Below the pieces are notes generated by a model. That model ran no database searches and was not told where the DNA came from. It saw nothing but the letters and a program-made list of their open reading frames with translations. Positions 31,923 through 40,852 of a stretch of 64,000 bases of DNA are shown one piece after another (the first letter of the stretch is position 1; every line of letters starts with the position of its first letter). The position numbers and the translations under genes were made by a program. This stretch comes from an uncultured Granulosicoccaceae bacterium (GTDB lineage Bacteria > Pseudomonadota > Gammaproteobacteria > Granulosicoccales > Granulosicoccaceae): contig CALFCF010000004.1 of NCBI GenBank assembly GCA_937951345.1, positions 21,341-85,340 of the forward strand, read 5' to 3'.

Positions 31923-32288
31923 GAGCAACCCGAAGGAGCTGTTACCGGGCACCAGCAATAGGCTGGATGTGCCGGACTCCCCTCTCCCAACCCGCGCTCA
32001 AACAATCAGGCCAACGAGGCAAGCTGCCGCTGGTATCCCTTTGGCGTTTACCTGGCGCTTGCTTATCACAGATATCGTACGGCTACCGTACATCTGCTCA
32101 GCTGAACACGAACCTCTTCTCTCGTCGTTTCAAAAGGCGTAAATTCTATAGCTGACCTGACTCAATACCCCGCGAATACCGCACGCGACTGAAGCGGATA
32201 CTCATGCCGCGATAGCTGACTCAGGGTATCATCCGGGCTGGAACCTCTGTACCTTTGCAGTACGCTTAACTTTGCACTTACTCGAAGA

Positions 32289-34019
32289 ATGAATCATTCA
32301 TCCAGCGACATGAACGGTCTACCGGATCGCCACCACAATGAAGTCCCGGCTGCACCAAACGGTGCAGAAGTGCTCGTCGCAACTCTTGAGCAACATGGCG
32401 TCGACGTGTGCTTTGCCAACCCGGGCACCTCTGAAATGCATTTCGTTGCAGCCCTGGATCGCAGCGAATCCATGCGCTCAATTCTCTGCCTGGCTGAAAC
32501 AGTGGTTACAGGTGCTGCGGATGGTTATGCGCGCATGAGCAACAAACCCGGTATTACGCTTTTACATACCGGGCCCGGGCTCGGCAACGGCATAGCTAAC
32601 CTGCACAATGCCAAGAAAGCACTTTCGCCTGTGGTCAATATTGTCGGTGAACACGCCACCTACCATATCGAATACGATGCACCTCTGACAGCAGATATTG
32701 AAGGTCTTGCCAAACCCGTTTCGCAGTGGGTGGGTACCTGCAAACAAGCTGAACAGGTACAGAGCATGACCTGCGAGGCGTTACAGCAGGCAACCCGGCA
32801 CCCCGGACGAGTTGCAACACTAATCTTACCCGCTGATGCAGCATGGTCTGCTACAAACGAAAAGACTCCGGATGATCCTCCTGCACTACACCGGGATACC
32901 AACGGGCCTATCGCCAACTCAGGTAAGGAACAATCGGTTGCTCAACGTCAACCAGGATCACCCCCGTCGCAAGAGCAAGTTCAACACGTCGCCGAGATTT
33001 TAAAAACTGGAGAATCTGCGGTACTTATCCTTACCAGTAACGCGCTACAAGAAGCCGGACTCGAGGCTGCCAGTCGATTGCAACAGGCATGCGGTGTGGA
33101 TTTTCTGGCACAAACCTCGAACGGCAGATTACCCAGAGGCGCAGGACGGGTATTCGTGCGTCAAGTACCGTATCGTGTTGAAGATGCGTTGGCAATGCTA
33201 AAAGACTACAAACACGTTATACGTGTCTGTGCAAAATCACCTGTCGCATTTTTTGCTTATCCTGAAAAACCGAGTTCGCTGGTTGCAGTTGATGCCAATA
33301 TCGTTACGCTTGCCAGTGAATCGGAAGATGGTGTCGCTGCGCTACAGGCACTCGTTGCAACAATGAATGCCTCAGACGTTGAACCCGTAAAAGAATCACG
33401 TCGAATACCGGCGCTGCCCACAGGCAATGCCGTCACCGGCAAAACGTTGGGCACTGTGTTGTGTCACTGCCTGCCAAAAGATGCGATTGTTGTCGATGAA
33501 GCCATAACCAATAGTGCGCATTTACCTGCAGCGACACGAGGAGCAGAACCGCATGACTGGTTGCAAATATGCGGCGGCGCGATTGGTGATGGCATGCCGT
33601 TGTCTACCGGTGCAGCAGTAGCCTGCCCTGATCGCCGTGTGGTGACACTGCAGGCTGATGGCAGTGGCATGTACTCGCTTCAGGCTCTGTGGACACAGGC
33701 ACGGGAAAATCTGAACGTGACAACTGTCTTGCTGGCTAATCGCAGTTACGCGATTCTTAAATACGAATTTCGTAACGTGGGTGCCCACCGGCAAAGTGCA
33801 CAACGTCTGTCGCAATCCGATTCGAATCAAGGTGCGATCGATGGTGGGCAAACCGCACGTGATCTAATGGACCTTGATCGCCCGGTACTCGACTGGGTAT
33901 CGTTGGCTCGCGGTATGGGGGTGGAGGCAGTGCAGGTACGCACTAATGATCAGCTACTGCTGGCATTGCAACAATCGTTCGCTTCCTCAGGTCCCAGATT
34001 AATAGAAGTATTAATGTAG
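32289..34019 (+). CDS. Acetolactate synthase-like TPP-dependent enzyme
   Basis: GTSEMHFVAALD, ETVVTGAADGYARMSNKPGITLLHTGPGLGNGIANLHNA, GDGMPLSTGAAVACPDRRVVTLQADGSGMY. Stop TAG is the first 3 nt of the MITE-like element. Confidence 0.88.
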   Translation: MNHSSSDMNGLPDRHHNEVPAAPNGAEVLVATLEQHGVDVCFANPGTSEMHFVAALDRSESMRSILCLAETVVTGAADGYARMSNKPGITLLHTGPGLGNGIANLHNAKKALSPVVNIVGEHATYHIEYDAPLTADIEGLAKPVSQWVGTCKQAEQVQSMTCEALQQATRHPGRVATLILPADAAWSATNEKTPDDPPALHRDTNGPIANSGKEQSVAQRQPGSPPSQEQVQHVAEILKTGESAVLILTSNALQEAGLEAASRLQQACGVDFLAQTSNGRLPRGAGRVFVRQVPYRVEDALAMLKDYKHVIRVCAKSPVAFFAYPEKPSSLVAVDANIVTLASESEDGVAALQALVATMNASDVEPVKESRRIPALPTGNAVTGKTLGTVLCHCLPKDAIVVDEAITNSAHLPAATRGAEPHDWLQICGGAIGDGMPLSTGAAVACPDRRVVTLQADGSGMYSLQALWTQARENLNVTTVLLANRSYAILKYEFRNVGAHRQSAQRLSQSDSNQGAIDGGQTARDLMDLDRPVLDWVSLARGMGVEAVQVRTNDQLLLALQQSFASSGPRLIEVLM

Positions 34020-34217
34020 AAGTCATGTCAAAATTGATTGGGGACGCCCAGTCGGGGACGCCTAGTCGGGGACGCCGAGTCCTGCACGCTGATTCTGCGT
34101 TGTGTGCCGTTCTGCGCTGCTCATTCTGCGCTGCTCATTTTACCGCGTGTAAACTGCGCTTCTCGAGCAACACACACCTTGCCTGAGCGCACAATCTCAA
34201 TTTTGAAATAACTTCTA
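34017..34217 (+). mobile_element. MITE-like element, copy B
   Basis: Termini TAGAAGTCATGTCAAAATTGA and TCAATTTTGAAATAACTTCTA (19/21 inverted match); three GGGGACGCCNAGTC units (34040-34081); two TTCTGCGCTGCTCA units (34110-34137). Confidence 0.8.
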
Positions 34218-34227
34218 CTTATTGTTG

Positions 34228-35424
34228 TCAACTATTCGACAACGCGCGCGCCGCTGCTTCCAGCGCACCGTCGCCGTGGCTGTAGCCAAGCGCTTTCATA
34301 GCAGCATCAACCGCGCCGAGTGTTCCCATAATCATCGGTACATTTAAATGTCCCATATGCCCGATACGAAAGAGATTCTCAGGTTGCGTATCCAAGACCC
34401 CATCCAACGCCAAACCGACACCCAGAGTAACGCCGGCCTCCTGCTCACACCACGCTCTGAGATTTGTCGCGTTGTTGTCACCGGTACGTATCGCAGTCAC
34501 TGCGGTTGAACGGTGCGACGGGTCGATGATGTTACAGCTGATCGATCCATCCGTTTGCCATCGATCAACAGCCGCCCATACCGCCGATGCAAGCACCGTA
34601 TGACGTTGCCAGACCGCTTCGATGCCTTCTTCCAGCAGCATATCAAGTGCTTTTCGGAGCCCGAACAAATGGTGTGACGGCGGGGTACCACAAAATTTCT
34701 GGTAGAAAATTTTGCCGTTAACCCGTCGGTCCCAGTCCCAATAACCGGTTTTTAAGTCAGCCCGTTTATAAGCTTCCCACGCACGTTTACCTATGAAATT
34801 GAACGCCAGCCCGGCTGGCGTCATTAAGCCTTTCTGACAGGCTGCCACAGTAACATCGACACCCCAGTCATCCATTTCAAAGGGTTCACAAGCAAGCGAA
34901 GCAATGCAGTCAACCATCAATAGTGCCGGATGACCAACACGATCAATCGCCTGACGCAGCGCTTTGATATCGTTGCGCACCGATGAGGCAGTATCGGTTT
35001 GTACAACCAGAATCGCCTTGATTTTATGCTTGCTGTCCTGGCGCAAAGCATCAGCCACTTGTTCAGGATCAAGCGGGCCACGATTACCGAAATCGATGGT
35101 GTCGAAATTCAGATCAAAGTTATCCGCAACATCCATCCAGCCGAGCGTGAACCTGCCAGTCAGTAATGCCAGCACGTGGTCACCGCGGCTCAGCGTGTTG
35201 CACAAACAGGCTTCCCACGCCGCATGGCCATTACCGATGTAGATGATGGCATCGCCCGCTGTCCGGGCCACCCGGGCAAGATCCGGATAAAGGCTATTGG
35301 CAAGGTCAACCAGGTCGCCGCCATAGATATTGGGGGACGGTTGGTGCATGGCTGTCAGTACCGCTTCCGGCAGTACCGATGGCCCGGGGATCGACAATTG
35401 CCTGATACCGTTAGCTAAAGTCAT
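34228..35424 (-). CDS. Class V aminotransferase (alanine-glyoxylate/serine-glyoxylate type)
   Basis: IPGPSVLPEAVLTAMHQPSPNIYGGDLVDL, GNGHAAWEACL, QKGLMTPAGLAFNFI. Start moved from 35466 to 35424 (MTLANGIRQL). Confidence 0.85.
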   Translation of the reverse strand: MTLANGIRQLSIPGPSVLPEAVLTAMHQPSPNIYGGDLVDLANSLYPDLARVARTAGDAIIYIGNGHAAWEACLCNTLSRGDHVLALLTGRFTLGWMDVADNFDLNFDTIDFGNRGPLDPEQVADALRQDSKHKIKAILVVQTDTASSVRNDIKALRQAIDRVGHPALLMVDCIASLACEPFEMDDWGVDVTVAACQKGLMTPAGLAFNFIGKRAWEAYKRADLKTGYWDWDRRVNGKIFYQKFCGTPPSHHLFGLRKALDMLLEEGIEAVWQRHTVLASAVWAAVDRWQTDGSISCNIIDPSHRSTAVTAIRTGDNNATNLRAWCEQEAGVTLGVGLALDGVLDTQPENLFRIGHMGHLNVPMIMGTLGAVDAAMKALGYSHGDGALEAAARALSNS

Positions 35425-35723
35425 AGCGGTTAAAACCCGGTTGCTTACTCTGACAGGAGTCAGCACTGTAAATCACGAAGTCGCCGACCACAACAACGGC
35501 ATATGATCTAACGTCACTGAGCCCGTTAGCCACACCGCGACCAGCCGACAACAATTCCACTTTTAGTTTGGATAATAAATCTGAAAGACACGTGAATCGT
35601 GTCACGTCGTAATCTCCTGCCAAGCCATCCGACGACAGTATTGCAGTTGACAACAGTCGCAACGGCGTACTGTTGCTTTGAATTCACACGCAGACACACA
35701 GCTATGGACGGACCTTTGATACG

Positions 35724-37049
35724 ATGGCCCGATGTATTTTAAAACCAAAATCCAAAGATCCGGATGAGTTGTCGGAGATCGTTATGCAATCCCTTCTGAA
35801 TCAGTATTGCAAGATCAAGCAAACCACCGTTTGGCAAACCCCTGGCGCCGAACACTTGCCCAAAATTACTGGTCTGAACCTGTCAGTATTTGCCACAGTT
35901 CTTTTGCTCGGGATTCTGCACAGCCTGCCCGGCCATGCTGTCGAAGGCGACATAGACAATGACTCCGTGCCCGATGAGATTGATCTGGATGCGGATAACG
36001 ATGCTATACCCAACGTTTTCGAAGGTACTGTAGACACGGATGGCGATGGTCTGCCTGACTACCTTGACCTGGATTCTGACAACGACTCCATACCGGATAT
36101 TCGCGAGTCGATATTAAACCGTCCTCTACTACTGATGCTCGATAGTAATGGCGATGGTCTGGTGGATGCCGGTGTTGAGCTGGGTGACAATGGCTTCGTT
36201 GATATCGTTGAAGCACTAACAGATGCCGGGACTATAGATTTTCGTCTGCCGGATTCCGACCGCGACGGCATACTGAACTTCAGAGATCTGGATAGCGATA
36301 ACGACGGACTCAGCGATCGCATCGAATTGCGCAACCTGACTGAGTTCGTTCTTCCTCAGATCGCAACTATCGTTGATGGAAATCGAAACGGTCTGGATGA
36401 CACGGTGCCTGCTCTGAATGCATTCTTCGACACTGATGGTGATCTGGCAGAGAACGCCTATGACCTGGACAGTGACAATGATGGATTGTCAGATCTGCTG
36501 GAAACGGCGGGATTGAACCTTGATCAGGACAACAACGGTCAGGTGGATCAGTTTGATGATCTGAATGGCAACGGCTATGCAGATCTTTTAGATAATGCAC
36601 CATTGCAGGCGAGTGACTTCGATAACGACGGGGTGCCCAACCACCTCGACCTGGACAGCGACAACGATGGAACATTTGATATCGACGAGTTCCTGCAATC
36701 CGGTACTGTTACGGGGCCGCAGGCACCAGTCACTGTCTCAACTAATCCCCAGCAGACTCCTGCAACGGTGCCTCCAATTCCGGCCAACGACGGTATCACC
36801 AATGTTGGTAGTGACTTAATTGATGCCAATACAGGCAGTGGTCTGGGAAGCTCCGATACCGAGATCGCGCAAACCATTATTACCAGTGGTATTAGCGGTT
36901 CAGCGTTGGGTGGCTGCAGTATCTCTGCAATTGACGGCCAAAGTCATTGGACTAACGCACTGCAGTGGTGGTTGTTGCTTGTGCTGCTGTTTCTTTTCAA
37001 ACACCCGCTTAAGCGCGCCAGACATGCGCTGGCTCGTTCAAGAAACTAA
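35724..37049 (+). CDS. Exported TSP3/calcium-binding-repeat protein with C-terminal GGC-TM-basic tail
   Basis: Repeated DTDGDGLPDYLDLDSDNDSIPD; C-terminus ALGGCSISAIDGQSHWTNALQWWLLLVLLFLFKHPLKRARHALARSRN. Confidence 0.8.
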   Translation: MARCILKPKSKDPDELSEIVMQSLLNQYCKIKQTTVWQTPGAEHLPKITGLNLSVFATVLLLGILHSLPGHAVEGDIDNDSVPDEIDLDADNDAIPNVFEGTVDTDGDGLPDYLDLDSDNDSIPDIRESILNRPLLLMLDSNGDGLVDAGVELGDNGFVDIVEALTDAGTIDFRLPDSDRDGILNFRDLDSDNDGLSDRIELRNLTEFVLPQIATIVDGNRNGLDDTVPALNAFFDTDGDLAENAYDLDSDNDGLSDLLETAGLNLDQDNNGQVDQFDDLNGNGYADLLDNAPLQASDFDNDGVPNHLDLDSDNDGTFDIDEFLQSGTVTGPQAPVTVSTNPQQTPATVPPIPANDGITNVGSDLIDANTGSGLGSSDTEIAQTIITSGISGSALGGCSISAIDGQSHWTNALQWWLLLVLLFLFKHPLKRARHALARSRN

Positions 37050-37077
37050 CGCTCAAAAAAAATTAACCCGATAGTGT

Positions 37078-37125
37078 TTTTGCAGGTGTTTAATTAAGAC
37101 GTTTTGCAGGCGTTTAATTAAGACG
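37078..37125 (+). repeat. 24-bp tandem direct repeat covering the stop codon of the OmpA-family gene
   Basis: TTTTGCAGG(T/C)GTTTAATTAAGACG twice, one mismatch. Confidence 0.9.
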
Positions 37126-38412
37126 AAGTGCGATATCCACGCGCCGGTTAAGCGCACGTCCCGACTCCGTCTGGTTATCGGCAACCGGCAGTAGTTCACC
37201 AAGTCCTGCAACTTCAATACGCGCCGCATCTACCGACTGTGCTACCAGATAGTCTTTAACACTGGCAGCGCGGCTCAATGAGAGCACGCTGTTGTAGTTT
37301 TGCGAGCCAATCCAGTCAGTATGCCCGGTCAGTACAACGTGTACATCCGGGAATTCGCGCAGTTGTTCGGCGAGTTGGTCCAACTCATTAGCGGTATTAC
37401 TATCAATGCCAGCTTGATCAAAACCGAAATAGACCGTCTCAAGATTCAACTCGGGTAGCGGTGCAGGTTGCGGTTCAGGATCAACAACTTGCTCAACAGG
37501 AGTAACCACAGGGTCTGCAACCGGAATGGGTGCAGCGGAAGCATAAGGGTCATCGAGTGCGAATCGCTTGACCAAAGATGCAGTGAATTGACGGGCATCA
37601 GTGTCAAACGAATTAACCTCGGCGCGTACAGCCCACCCATTGTCAAAACCCAGTTGTAAACCGGCACCGACCCAAAACTGAGTTTCGTGATTTTGAACAA
37701 ATTCAAGATCAGAGTCGTTAAAAAGCGCCCCGCCACCAGCTTTAAGATAAAGCGATAAGCCACCGTCAACAGCTCGATTGCCTGCCATACCCGACGTATC
37801 AAACAGATACAGCAAACCACTAACACCCGCTACCTGGTAGTCAACGCTGCCGACGTTGTCACCCAGAAAGGCGATATCCGACTCTCCAAGACGTGCGTAT
37901 TGTGCTTCCACTGCGAAACGCTTACTGAAATCAATACCTGCATACAGGTTAAAGGCAAGGTCATTGTTATCAGCAACAGAAAGGCTAGTACTGAACGCAT
38001 CAGGTTCCAGTGTGGAAAAACCCAACCCTCCACCTATGTACCAGTCACTTGAGCCAATAGTACGCGAGCTATCCGGTGTTTGTGCCATCACACCTTGTAA
38101 ACCGACGCCACTGATCGGCAACAGGCCACCAACGACAGCCCACTGAAAGAATCTTAACTTTCTGCCACAAAATGATAGCGTTACCCGGCTATAGGCCTCT
38201 TTGTCAGTCTTTTCAGAGTTCGGGCCGGGCAGTAGAGCAACCTGACCAACAGCGTTACCCGAGCTGCTATCCGGGAGGTAAGGTTGAAACTCACCAAGGT
38301 CGTAAAAAATTGCGTCACCGGTTCGAATTTCACTGAGACGTTGACGCAATTCAACATCTGCAAAATTAAGCTCGTCGTCAATTTCAGCGACGGCATCTAT
38401 GACCATACTCAT
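37114..38412 (-). CDS. OmpA-family outer membrane protein with about 100-aa N-terminal extension
   Basis: SDWYIGGGLGFSTLEPDAF barrel start; C-terminal VVLTGHTDWIGSQNYNSVLSLSRAASVKDYLVAQ...GRALNRRVDIAL; TAATG overlap with the upstream ORF supports start at 38412. Confidence 0.87.
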   Translation of the reverse strand: MSMVIDAVAEIDDELNFADVELRQRLSEIRTGDAIFYDLGEFQPYLPDSSSGNAVGQVALLPGPNSEKTDKEAYSRVTLSFCGRKLRFFQWAVVGGLLPISGVGLQGVMAQTPDSSRTIGSSDWYIGGGLGFSTLEPDAFSTSLSVADNNDLAFNLYAGIDFSKRFAVEAQYARLGESDIAFLGDNVGSVDYQVAGVSGLLYLFDTSGMAGNRAVDGGLSLYLKAGGGALFNDSDLEFVQNHETQFWVGAGLQLGFDNGWAVRAEVNSFDTDARQFTASLVKRFALDDPYASAAPIPVADPVVTPVEQVVDPEPQPAPLPELNLETVYFGFDQAGIDSNTANELDQLAEQLREFPDVHVVLTGHTDWIGSQNYNSVLSLSRAASVKDYLVAQSVDAARIEVAGLGELLPVADNQTESGRALNRRVDIALRLN

Positions 38413-40685
38413 TAGCTGGCGCCTCGCTTGTCTGCATCCGGATCAAACATACGCTGCTGCAAACGCGTGTTCGCTACTAACGAGTGAAATTTGTGTAGCG
38501 AACGAGCAGCCTGTTGTCCGGCACGCAGCCATCTACCGCCAACGGTGACAAACAGAATCAACCACAATGCCAAAGCGTAACCGGTGCCGGTGCCATCTAT
38601 ACCGGTTATCAAACGAAGGTCATTGCAATTACATTCATCGAAATCGTTCAGACCATTGTTATTGATATCACTGAATCTGATCACAGTCAGTGCAACGGGT
38701 GCCGCTGCGAGATTACCCTCACCGTCCTGAACGGTATAGATAAAACCCGCCTCACCGATGAAATCGTGAGTGGGCTCAAACACAATGCCATCTTCAACAA
38801 TTTCAGCTGTTCCGTTCTGCACAGAGCCCACACCCACAATAGTCAGTCCACCGCCTGAGGGATCTATATCGTTCTCAAGGACATTCAGCAGGGTAGGACG
38901 ATTCTGCGCGATGTCGAAATCATCAGGCACGGCGGCTAGAACACCACCTGAACCATCATCACCTGAACCATCATCACCTGAACCATCATCACCTGAACCA
39001 TCATCACCTGACCCATCATCACCTGACCCATCATCACCTGACCCATCATCACCTGACCCATCACCGCCTGATCCATCACCGCCTGACCCATCACCGCCTG
39101 ACCCATCACCGCCTGATCCATCACCACCTGATCCATCACCGCCTGATCCATCACCACCTGATCCATCGCCACCTGATCCGTCACCACCCGGGGGTGTAGA
39201 TCCATCGAAATCACCGCCATTTCCACCTGATGCATCATTGACTGGCATACCGGCGGCACCGTTTGCCAACGCAAAGGATATAAAAGCTCCCGCAGAAACA
39301 GTAAACGGCGCGGGGTTTGATCCACCGGGAGGAAAGAAGCCGATGGGTAAATCCGGATCATTCTCGTCAAGCAGCAGCCAGTAGTTGCCGTTGGGTAAGG
39401 CTGGTATGTGGACATTACCATTGCCATCGGTGACAAAAACCTCACCAACCTGCGTATCGCCTTCGTCAAAAACACCGTTGAAATTATCAGCAAACAGCGT
39501 TAGCGAAATATCCGGTAAATCAATTTCCCCGTTTTCACGAATGCCGTCGGCATCGGTATCAACAAAGACATGCGCATTGGCAACTGATGTACCACCCAGT
39601 AAAAAGTACGCTCCCATACCGCCGTATAAGTCAGCCGAATTTCCTGTATCTGAAGGGAACGTCTGAGGTTGCGTTAAATCGTGCGCACCGGCATTAACGT
39701 CAGCTGCAAAAAGCGAGAAACCAAAGTAAGTCTGCCCGGGATTTAAACCAAGATCCCTGGCGCTCACAAATACCATAGCCACAGCGTCATTCGATTCAGC
39801 CACCAGCGACGGGCCGTTTCCATTATCACTACCAAGCAAACTGTAATTATGAAAAGTAAACGTGGTGCCATAACAGAGTTGAGGATCACTGCAACCGGTC
39901 GGCAGGATTTCCTGCAACGCACCGAAACCCGTCGGGTTACCGGCATCGTCGACTGCAACAATTGCTGCGATCTTGAGTGAATTATCACCACGCATTTCAG
40001 CTAGTGCGTGCCCTGCACTGTCGAGCAATCCAGGTTGAACAGGAGTGACGATGCCTTGTTCGAATAACACATCAATACGTTCGACGTCGCCAGCGACCTG
40101 AGGTAGTGTCGCGTCGTTCACACCCGCACTATTCGTGAATGTATCAAGTGAACCACGGTTAATCACACGACCGGCAAACAGGTTCTCAAGTTCACAACCG
40201 CTCGCATCATTCGATGTAAACGAGGGCGACAGGTTACGTGCATCATCAGCCTGTTCAGCAAATAGATAACAACCACTTGTTTCTGTAACACCATTGGCGA
40301 AATGAACATCGACACGTGAAGCGATATTGACGAAACGGTATTCGTTACCCAGAAAATTAAACCCTTCAATGCGCTGATTGGTTGCACTACCCCAGGTGTA
40401 GGTATTGCCCAGCGTTTCATAACGAAAAGGGGTCGATTGGCTGCGGCTGGTATCTATGGATTCAACCTCGCCGGCAGCAAAAGCTGCGCTTGAGCCAATC
40501 AGTAAGAGAAGTCCCAACGAAGCCGACTTAATACCTGCAAACGCAGCACAAAATATCCTGGATAGTGGATTCGTCATACCCGTGTTAACAGCAGGGACAT
40601 GGACTTGATCAGCCGTGGCTGGAACCCACTGACTTTTGATATTTTTCAGGGTTTGCATGAAAAACCTCGTATCCCAATGCAACAA
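38412..40685 (-). CDS. Large exported adhesin-like protein (SdrD-like domain, Gly-Asp-Ser repeats, cadherin-like domain, C-terminal TM)
   Basis: FVDTDADGIRENGEIDLPDISLTLFAD; (GDGSG)n; LLNVLENDIDPSGGGLTIVGVGSVQNGTAEI; C-terminal CNCNDLRLITGIDGTGTGYALALWLILFVTVGGRWLRAG. Confidence 0.8.
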   Translation of the reverse strand: MLHWDTRFFMQTLKNIKSQWVPATADQVHVPAVNTGMTNPLSRIFCAAFAGIKSASLGLLLLIGSSAAFAAGEVESIDTSRSQSTPFRYETLGNTYTWGSATNQRIEGFNFLGNEYRFVNIASRVDVHFANGVTETSGCYLFAEQADDARNLSPSFTSNDASGCELENLFAGRVINRGSLDTFTNSAGVNDATLPQVAGDVERIDVLFEQGIVTPVQPGLLDSAGHALAEMRGDNSLKIAAIVAVDDAGNPTGFGALQEILPTGCSDPQLCYGTTFTFHNYSLLGSDNGNGPSLVAESNDAVAMVFVSARDLGLNPGQTYFGFSLFAADVNAGAHDLTQPQTFPSDTGNSADLYGGMGAYFLLGGTSVANAHVFVDTDADGIRENGEIDLPDISLTLFADNFNGVFDEGDTQVGEVFVTDGNGNVHIPALPNGNYWLLLDENDPDLPIGFFPPGGSNPAPFTVSAGAFISFALANGAAGMPVNDASGGNGGDFDGSTPPGGDGSGGDGSGGDGSGGDGSGGDGSGGDGSGGDGSGGDGSGGDGSGDDGSGDDGSGDDGSGDDGSGDDGSGDDGSGDDGSGGVLAAVPDDFDIAQNRPTLLNVLENDIDPSGGGLTIVGVGSVQNGTAEIVEDGIVFEPTHDFIGEAGFIYTVQDGEGNLAAAPVALTVIRFSDINNNGLNDFDECNCNDLRLITGIDGTGTGYALALWLILFVTVGGRWLRAGQQAARSLHKFHSLVANTRLQQRMFDPDADKRGAS
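38943..39190 (-). repeat. 15-bp tandem repeat array encoding GDGSG/GDDGS pentapeptides
   Basis: Repeated CACCTGAACCATCAT-type 15-mers on + strand, about 16 units in two sequence variants. Confidence 0.95.
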
Positions 40686-40852
40686 ATGGTTTGTGTCGCT
40701 TCATTGATACCGGCAAGTTTAACATCGGAACCGAGTGTATTAATTGCATGATGGAGAGCACCGTCAACACCCTGCCACCAATAGCAGGCAGGCATTGATC
40801 GGGAGACGCATCAAAAATTGCTGAATAGAGGCAGTCGCCCGTAGAGCAACGG

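Noticed and set aside
34228-35662. Frame extensions upstream of the aminotransferase (83-aa minus ORF 35411-35662)
   Set aside because: No conserved motif, and it overlaps the longer start region; probably chance ORF.
38770-39384. 204-aa + strand ORF rich in SSPEP/SPPDP and a 185-aa minus-strand ORF rich in VMMGQ over the repeat array
   Set aside because: Both are out-of-frame readings of the 15-bp repeat within the 757-aa adhesin-like gene; a 15-bp period without stops keeps several frames open.
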